Made by a program: the position numbers and the translations under genes. Positions 27,593 through 34,294 of a stretch of 35,418 nucleotides of DNA are shown piece by piece. Location: assembly GCA_021814065.1 (NCBI GenBank), contig JAKAIZ010000005.1, positions 1-35,418 on the forward strand, written 5' to 3'. This DNA comes from Nitrospirota bacterium (lineage in GTDB: Bacteria > Nitrospirota > Thermodesulfovibrionia > Thermodesulfovibrionales > UBA6898). The notes beneath the pieces are model-generated. The model worked only from the letters and a program-made list of their open reading frames with translations, did not search any database and was not told the DNA's origin. The stretch's first letter is position 1. Each line of letters begins with the position of its first letter.

Positions 27593-29071
27593 TTATTCAA
27601 ACATCCTGACTTTCCCCTCGCTGCGCTTCGTCAATGCGCGAAGCTTGTATTCTTTTCTGCCGGTCAGCGCGCGGACAATCTTCTGGATGCCACGCAGAAA
27701 GGTAAGGCCATACCCGTAAAGCTTCACATATAACATAAGATCTCTCACTGCGTGACGAAGCGGCGACAGGGGATTTCGAAGAAGAACATGCCGCTTCATC
27801 TCCTTTTCGGCATCTCGTTTGACCGTCAACAGCTCTTCGTCGGACATATTCGAGAAATTCACGAGAAGCTTTTCCGATTGCTCAGAGTATGACTCTATTA
27901 ATGCAATCTCGTCGACAATCTTTCCCGTCCGAAGGCCGTAATCATACAGCTCAGTCCCGGGATAGGGAGTCGCGATAAAGAGGGACGGCGCCCTGCCGGC
28001 CCACTTTGCCAGCTCAACAGTATCCCTGACAGTTCCCCTGTCCTCTCCAACATTGCCCGTCATGAGAGAAAACTCATAGTCTATGCCAACTCTTCTGCAC
28101 AGCTCCAATGCCTTCCTGTTTTGCTCCACCGTTACTCTCTTCCTGATATTATCAAGAATCTTCTGGCTACCGCTTTCCACCCCAAACGACAACAGTATGC
28201 ACCCAGCCGATTTCATCCGTTTCAGAAGGTCTTCATCGACAAGGTTGACCCTGGCGCTGACGTTCCACTTCTTCTTGATTTTCAACTCTTCCAGTAAATC
28301 GCAAAACTCTATTACTCTGCTCCGGCTGGAGATGAAAAGGTCGTCGGCCCACGTAAAGATATCGAATGTATATCTCCTCATGGCATTCTCGACTTCGGAT
28401 ATCATTCTTTCCGGCGAATGATATCTGACCTTCATACCCTGGAATGCGTGATAGCAATATGTGCATTTATAGGGACATCCCCTCGATGAAACCCCTAAAG
28501 TCAAAGACTTTTTCCCAAAACGATATCCGCCGCCCAGCATATAAAGCTCCGCATCGAAAAGGTAATACGCAGGAAACGGTATGGTATCCAAGTCTTCTAT
28601 TGTTTCTCGGGGAGGGTTCTTTACAATTACCCCATTCTTCCAGTACGCTATCCCCCGTATATCAGCCCACTCCTTGTCAGCGGCAAGTTCTTTAGCGGTA
28701 ATCTCCCCCTCCCCTATTACCACAACATCCGCACCGGTATTCTTAAGGAAAAGCTCGGGAATCGTTGAGGCGACTGAATTGCCGACCCACACAGGGATAT
28801 CGGGGTATATTCTCTTTATGCCTTCGATAAGTGCTCGAACGTATCGGAAAGTCGTTATGATCGACCCAATACCTATGGCGTCATACCTTCCTCTCGAACG
28901 AATAAGGCCGAGCGCATCACCAAAAGCAAGGCTGTGAAGATTCAGATCAAGGATATCGACCTTGTGGCCTTCTGCCACCAAAACAGAAGCAAGGTAGGCA
29001 AGCCCAATGTTGTATACTTCCGGCATTCTTTTGGAGCCGCACACCGGACTTATCAACAAGATGTTTTTCAT
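27593..29071 (-). CDS. B12-binding-domain radical SAM protein
   Basis: 492 aa; N-terminal B12-binding-like domain KNILLISPVCGSKRMPEVYNIGLAYLASVLVAEGHKVDILDLN; GVSSRGCPYKCTYCYHAFQGMKVRYHSP; FGVESGSQKILDNIRK. Confidence 0.93.
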   Translation of the reverse strand: MKNILLISPVCGSKRMPEVYNIGLAYLASVLVAEGHKVDILDLNLHSLAFGDALGLIRSRGRYDAIGIGSIITTFRYVRALIEGIKRIYPDIPVWVGNSVASTIPELFLKNTGADVVVIGEGEITAKELAADKEWADIRGIAYWKNGVIVKNPPRETIEDLDTIPFPAYYLFDAELYMLGGGYRFGKKSLTLGVSSRGCPYKCTYCYHAFQGMKVRYHSPERMISEVENAMRRYTFDIFTWADDLFISSRSRVIEFCDLLEELKIKKKWNVSARVNLVDEDLLKRMKSAGCILLSFGVESGSQKILDNIRKRVTVEQNRKALELCRRVGIDYEFSLMTGNVGEDRGTVRDTVELAKWAGRAPSLFIATPYPGTELYDYGLRTGKIVDEIALIESYSEQSEKLLVNFSNMSDEELLTVKRDAEKEMKRHVLLRNPLSPLRHAVRDLMLYVKLYGYGLTFLRGIQKIVRALTGRKEYKLRALTKRSEGKVRMFE

Positions 29072-29164
29072 GGATCCCTTCTTCTGTCATACAATAGTAA
29101 AAGCAAGGAAAATCACCCCCACCTTTTCCCCTGAAATTTTGCAGGCAAAGACACAGCAGCCATC

Positions 29165-30724
29165 TCAGTTGCTGTTCTCCTTACCAATCATGAACAGCCT
29201 GCGCACCATTTCCATTCTTAACCCCGTCTTTCTTGAGATGGCTTCAAGCATTACGATATCCTCTTGGTCAAGGCTTTTCGTAAGAACCAAGGAAATTATA
29301 TATCCTACTATAAACAAGATAAGATACAAAGGCAAAACCAGCGAACTTAGTGGCAGGATCTTTGCGATTCCGTATAAAAATAGCCCGATAATAGAGGAAC
29401 TCAGTATCGGCTTGATGTAGTTCACGGTAAAGGGATGGATTCCGCTGATCCTGTAAAGGATGAAAGACATGACGGAGTTGAGCCCAAAGTATGATATTAG
29501 CGTGGCTAATGCAGCCCCGTTGATTCCCATTCCCAAATGTTTAATAAAGACATAATTGAGCATCAGGTTAAGTAACGTCCCATATATTGAAATATTCATG
29601 AGATCTTTCGATCTGCCCATAATGATCATCAAAACGCCATTTGCTCCCAGAAATGCATGAAAAAGAAGAGCTGCGGACAGGATGCGGAGAGAGGTAGCGG
29701 CACCCACAAAACGTTCGCCGAAAAAAAAAGTAATAGTCATCTCCGGAAAGAAGAAAAGAATAAAAAAAATCGGCAAGGTAGCCGCAAATATCCATTTTGT
29801 AAGCACCTTGTAGGTATCTCCTATTTCGAGAAGACGTCCTTTCGCGTATAAATCGCCGGCAACTGGCAAGTAGGCAAATTCCAATGCTCCAATAGGAAAC
29901 GTAAGGAGTTTTGCAAGAGAAACGCTGACGTTATAAACGCCGACATCTTCCGCAAGTGCATATCTGCCGAGTATTATAGTATCACTCCATGTCAGCACAA
30001 AGCCCAGCATATTAGCAATCAGTAGCGGGGCTGAAAATCTCATTAGTTCCCTGACAAGGCTGCTGTCCTCCGTTTCTAACCGCCGTGGGAACCCTATCCT
30101 TTTCTCATAGGTCATACATAGCAGTATCAAAACCACGAGCATCGCTGCCACATAGGAGTAAAGGATGAAGGGGAAGGGCAATCGGAAAAAAAAGACACAG
30201 CCGAGGGAAAAAAGAAAAAAAAGGGGTTGCCCTATATCCAGCAGATAAACTCTTGGAGATATCACGTTATGCCCCCTAAGTATTCCCCCCAAGATATTTG
30301 CCGTAACAGAGAAAAGAACAAAGAGTGACATTATTCTCAGCAAAGGAGCAAGTTCGGGCTTATAAAAAATCTTTTGAGCGGCAATTCCTGCCGTAAGAAA
30401 GAGGACAAGAGAAAGAAAAGAACCGGAAAGAAGACCCGCTTTTATCGCCGACGCAGATATGGACAATGCAGCATTTCTCTTTTTCCCACCCAAAAAAACT
30501 GCGACGAAGCGGGAAACGCCGTCCTGAATCCCTATTCCCCCAAGTGCAGTAAATATGCCGCCGATCGACACCGCAACCGAATAAAAGCCTAATTCCGCTA
30601 TCGATGTGTTTCTTATTATCAAGATCCTTGTCGAAAACCAGACTAGGGTGCTGATCACCATACCCATGAACACCACGGTCGTGCCTTTGACCGTATCTTT
30701 GAGAGATGCCCCTGTTTCAGACAT
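29165..30724 (-). CDS. Polysaccharide flippase (Wzx-like, MATE/MOP superfamily)
   Basis: 519 aa; about 12-14 hydrophobic segments; TTVVFMGMVISTLVWFSTRILIIRNTSIAELGFYSVAVSIGGIFTALGGIGIQDGVSRFV. Confidence 0.92.
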   Translation of the reverse strand: MSETGASLKDTVKGTTVVFMGMVISTLVWFSTRILIIRNTSIAELGFYSVAVSIGGIFTALGGIGIQDGVSRFVAVFLGGKKRNAALSISASAIKAGLLSGSFLSLVLFLTAGIAAQKIFYKPELAPLLRIMSLFVLFSVTANILGGILRGHNVISPRVYLLDIGQPLFFLFSLGCVFFFRLPFPFILYSYVAAMLVVLILLCMTYEKRIGFPRRLETEDSSLVRELMRFSAPLLIANMLGFVLTWSDTIILGRYALAEDVGVYNVSVSLAKLLTFPIGALEFAYLPVAGDLYAKGRLLEIGDTYKVLTKWIFAATLPIFFILFFFPEMTITFFFGERFVGAATSLRILSAALLFHAFLGANGVLMIIMGRSKDLMNISIYGTLLNLMLNYVFIKHLGMGINGAALATLISYFGLNSVMSFILYRISGIHPFTVNYIKPILSSSIIGLFLYGIAKILPLSSLVLPLYLILFIVGYIISLVLTKSLDQEDIVMLEAISRKTGLRMEMVRRLFMIGKENSN

Positions 30725-30792
30725 GTTGTTTCAAATCACAGAGTGTTCCAATATCCTGCAACGCACCCCTCTCCCTTCCAAAACAGTCCATC

Positions 30793-32841
30793 CTATTCTC
30801 TGTCGCGAATGACCGCAATGGCCCTTTCTTCGAGTGACTTCGCGAACTTACCTCTTTCACCGCCGGCGGTCTTGAGCTTCCCGAGCAGCGAAAGCGCCTC
30901 CCGCTCCCTTCCGTCTTTCAAAAGGAACTCCGTATAAGGCCACAACAATTTCTCGGGATGAGCGATCAAAAAAGCGCGTGCGTAAAGTAAATTCCCCTCA
31001 GTCTCAAGGCCGTCGCGCTTCAAGAAATCAGCGCACACGAGGGTATTCATCCCGTACTGTGTCAAGAGTTCCTCTACCAGGAAATCATTCGCGGGGAAGA
31101 CCTCCATCGCATGCTCATACCCCGTCTTCCCGTAGTTCGCCATGAAACGTTTTCGGACCTCCGCCTCGAATCGATTAACGCTTGTCGCATCCATGTTCTT
31201 TGGGTACAACGCAACGGAAAAAATATATGGGTAATACCTGTAATAATTCGAAACCGTCTCCGTTAATCCATAAGCGTTAGTCGAAAAAAACTTTCCCTTG
31301 CCCGCAAAATCTTTGTTTATCTCTTTCACCGAACTATTGAGCCGGCTGTAAAAAACGGGGTAGAGATACTCGTATTTCCACCTAGGGGAACTTTCCATAC
31401 CATAGACGTCTTTTTTGCCGGCGGTATCGATAACCAGAACATCCTCCCTCAGTCTTTCCACTGCCCTCATATAAAAGGTAATAAACATTGCGTTATCGCT
31501 ATAGTTAAGCAACAGGCTCTGTACGGGCAGCACAGAAAGCATGTCCCTGCCGTAGTCATACGCAATCGGGGCTTTATCGGCATCTGTCATTCGATATGAA
31601 TAGGGAAACAGCACAAGCGGAAGCGCAACGAGAGCGTATTGCGCTACAGTGAAAAGCAGGCGGTACGGGGTCTTCTTGATCACATCCAAAACCCATGCAA
31701 AGCCGACTGAAATCAGGCAGTAGAGTATGGGGATGGCAGGAAGAAAATATACCGACATTACCTCCACATTCTCGTGCCTAAGGTCTCTTACCCCCCAAAC
31801 CATTTTCCCGAGCAGCACGAACCAGATAAGAAATGCGAAAATAAAGTAAAAAAACACCACCCGCTTTTTACACAAGCCGACAAGCCCCGCAAGAAGAAAA
31901 AAGAAAATTGGCCTCGTCGTAGAAAAGGCTATATAGAGCAGACTGTTTTTCACAGCATAATACCATGATTTTCCAAAAGAAAGGGCATGAGCAAGCGCAT
32001 TGGCTGTTGATGACCCACTATAGGCCTGTCTTAGGATGACTCTCATGAAATCCTTCCAAGAACCCGCATACGAATAGACGATAAGCCCCCCTGAGTGGTC
32101 CATAGCGACTGATCTGAGGTAAAGGAGAAGATTTACGGAAAATCCCAGCAAAAAGGAAATGATACCAAGTGGTATCCATTTCAACCTTACCTCTTTCCAG
32201 CAAACCGCAAGCGGAAACAGAAAGACCAGCCCCATGAACCCAATCGTATGCTGGTTTCCCATCCCCAAGCCGATGATAAAGAATCCGACTAAAGCATGCT
32301 TCAGGAGATTGCCGCCGTTCAGTATTCTCAGCCCGAGATAAAAAACAATCATTGCAAGGGCACTGTTCAGGACATAAGCCTCTGCCTTCAGCGCTTCGGA
32401 AAAAAAAGCCGGAGAAATACAGCAAATTCCCGTAGACGCCAACGATGCGTACATATTGTGGGTAAGCGCCATCGAAACCTTGTACACCGCAAAGCACGCA
32501 ACCGTCGCCGACAAGGCACCGACAAGATTAGTTTTCATCGCTATGTTTCCGAACGGCAGGAATGTCAGAAGCTTGCCGAGCAACACAAATAGCGGGTAGC
32601 CCGGGGGATGGGTAGAGCCGAGGGAAAAAGAGGCCGCGGTGAAGAGGCTGCTGTCTCCCGCGTAAATCGAAGAACAAAGGCTGATAAGATTAACAAGAAA
32701 TATAGTGGCTATCAGAAAAAAATCATCTGCCGGGAAGGAGCGCAATAAACGCGGATGAGAAGAAGACACGTTCTTTGACTCTTGAAAACTCAAACCGTTG
32801 TCAGTCCGCAGAAATGATCTTCCCGTAAACAAACTGACCAC
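30793..32841 (-). CDS. DUF2723-like polytopic membrane protein (GT-C-like)
   Basis: 682 aa as called; AGDSSLFTAASFSLGSTHPPGYPLFVLLGKLLTFLPFGNIAMKTNLVGALSA; many TMs; the true start may be a downstream TTG (about 32790) that avoids overlap with the pilin gene. Confidence 0.85.
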   Translation of the reverse strand: MVSLFTGRSFLRTDNGLSFQESKNVSSSHPRLLRSFPADDFFLIATIFLVNLISLCSSIYAGDSSLFTAASFSLGSTHPPGYPLFVLLGKLLTFLPFGNIAMKTNLVGALSATVACFAVYKVSMALTHNMYASLASTGICCISPAFFSEALKAEAYVLNSALAMIVFYLGLRILNGGNLLKHALVGFFIIGLGMGNQHTIGFMGLVFLFPLAVCWKEVRLKWIPLGIISFLLGFSVNLLLYLRSVAMDHSGGLIVYSYAGSWKDFMRVILRQAYSGSSTANALAHALSFGKSWYYAVKNSLLYIAFSTTRPIFFFLLAGLVGLCKKRVVFFYFIFAFLIWFVLLGKMVWGVRDLRHENVEVMSVYFLPAIPILYCLISVGFAWVLDVIKKTPYRLLFTVAQYALVALPLVLFPYSYRMTDADKAPIAYDYGRDMLSVLPVQSLLLNYSDNAMFITFYMRAVERLREDVLVIDTAGKKDVYGMESSPRWKYEYLYPVFYSRLNSSVKEINKDFAGKGKFFSTNAYGLTETVSNYYRYYPYIFSVALYPKNMDATSVNRFEAEVRKRFMANYGKTGYEHAMEVFPANDFLVEELLTQYGMNTLVCADFLKRDGLETEGNLLYARAFLIAHPEKLLWPYTEFLLKDGREREALSLLGKLKTAGGERGKFAKSLEERAIAVIRDRE

Positions 32842-33295
32842 GGCCGTCTGCGGCAGACATTATAATGGCCGTTATGGTGCTGTCGTCGGCCGGGGCGGCC
32901 GAGAGGCTGATCTGTCCCCGACCTGGGACAGCAGCAGCAACCCACAGGACTCCGCCCCACGGCGATTTCTCGCCGGCAGCGTTTCTGGCACTGACAAATG
33001 TGCTGACCACGCCGTTTGAGGCGAGCGTATTGTTGTCGTCCGGTCCTACCGATCCGTTCCAGTCGCTATCTACTTCAACGAGGGTCCCCTGCGGGGTACC
33101 CGCCTTTTTTGCCGCATTGAGCCAACCTTGCAGTTCCGGTTCAGAAGAAGTGGCGGTCCTCTGGATGGTCCCTTTTCTGGCCCTGTCTTGCATGCCGATG
33201 TAGCCCGGGATAGCGATGGCAGCCAGGATGCCGATGATCGCTACGACGATCAGAAGTTCGATAAGAGTGAAGCCCGCGGATTTTTCTAACTTCAT
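32801..33295 (-). CDS. Type IV pilin-like protein, paralog of the next gene
   Basis: Start MKLEKSAGFTLIELLIVVAIIGILAAIAIPGYIGMQDRARKG at 33295 with an AAGGAGCC RBS; class III prepilin leader. Confidence 0.94.
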   Translation of the reverse strand: MKLEKSAGFTLIELLIVVAIIGILAAIAIPGYIGMQDRARKGTIQRTATSSEPELQGWLNAAKKAGTPQGTLVEVDSDWNGSVGPDDNNTLASNGVVSTFVSARNAAGEKSPWGGVLWVAAAVPGRGQISLSAAPADDSTITAIIMSAADGRGQFVYGKIISAD

Positions 33296-33345
33296 TATTA
33301 AGGCTCCTTGCCTCTTCAATATCAAGATGGTTCCTTCGCCGCCCG

Positions 33346-33386
33346 TGGAAAGGGACGAACACATTATGAGCGTCCGTCCCTTTCCA
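33346..33386. other. Intergenic stem-loop between the two pilin genes (12-bp perfect stem)
   Basis: TGGAAAGGGACG (33346-33357) / CGTCCCTTTCCA (33375-33386), 17-nt loop; no U-tract after it on the minus strand. Confidence 0.75.
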
Positions 33387-33397
33387 TCAATCAGGCA

Positions 33398-33916
33398 TCA
33401 GTCTGCAGAAAGCGTTTTCGTATAGAGGAAATTGGCTTTACCGTCATAGACAGACATAACAATCGCAGAAACCGTACTGTCATCTGCAGGGGAAGCGGAA
33501 AGCGTAATCGTGCCGTTATGCGATCCTCCTCCATTAGTGTCGTCAACCCATAGGTTTCCGCCCCACGGCGATTTCTCTCCGGAACCGTTTCTGCCAGTTA
33601 CAAATGTGTTGACCACGCCGTTCGAGGCGAGCGTATTGTTGTCGTCCGGTCCTACCGAACCGTTCCAGTCGCTATCTACTTCAACGAGGGTACCCTGCGG
33701 GGTCCCCGCCTTCTTCGCCGCCGTCATCCATGCGGTCAGCTCCGGCTCGGACGAGGTCGCAGTCCTCTGGATCGCGCCTTTCCTGCCCCTTTCCTGCATG
33801 CCGATGTAGCCCGGGATGGCGATGGCAGCAAGGATACCGATGATTGCCACAACGATCAGAAGCTCGATAAGGGTAAAACCTTTTTGCTCCTTAAGATTAT
33901 TGACTGCCTTGTACAT
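33398..33916 (-). CDS. Type IV pilin-like protein (probably the promoter-proximal, major copy)
   Basis: MYKAVNNLKEQKGFTLIELLIVVAIIGILAAIAIPGYIGMQERGRKG; strong RBS AAAGGAGGTTTGATT before ATG at 33916. Confidence 0.95.
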   Translation of the reverse strand: MYKAVNNLKEQKGFTLIELLIVVAIIGILAAIAIPGYIGMQERGRKGAIQRTATSSEPELTAWMTAAKKAGTPQGTLVEVDSDWNGSVGPDDNNTLASNGVVNTFVTGRNGSGEKSPWGGNLWVDDTNGGGSHNGTITLSASPADDSTVSAIVMSVYDGKANFLYTKTLSAD

Positions 33917-34026
33917 AATCAAACCTCCTTTTGATTGTTACGACCAAAGGTCGATAAATACCCCGCCAAAAGTACCCTGAATTATCACCTCCTCAAAATA
34001 ATTAAAGAAACCTATGACGTTCAAAG

Positions 34027-34042
34027 AGCACTTTTTATGCCA
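34027..34042 (-). promoter_or_regulatory. Candidate sigma-54 (RpoN) -24/-12 promoter upstream of the pilin pair
   Basis: Minus strand TGGCATAAAAAGTGCT; GG and GC separated by exactly 10 nt (consensus TGGCAC-N5-TTGCW). Confidence 0.6.
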
Positions 34043-34248
34043 GATTCTCAGCTTTTAAACCACTGAATTATCGCACATAAAATATTCCTTAAAGACGATA
34101 AAAGTCAAGATGGATGACATTATTTGTCATAATAGCAGGGTAGATGGCGCATATTTTAGTACTATCCTGCCTTTGGGTCTATTTTTCTGCCCTTGCTGGA
34201 GGAAACGACAAATATCGACCGTCTATGGAATACAATAGGAGAAATCTG

Positions 34249-34257
34249 TGGTATAAT
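34249..34257 (+). promoter_or_regulatory. Extended -10 promoter candidate (TGGTATAAT) upstream of the ASKHA gene
   Basis: AATCTGTGGTATAATTTTCC; about 38 nt before ATG at 34295. Confidence 0.45.
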
Positions 34258-34294
34258 TTTCCAAAAATTAAATGTACTTTCTCTATAATAGAAG

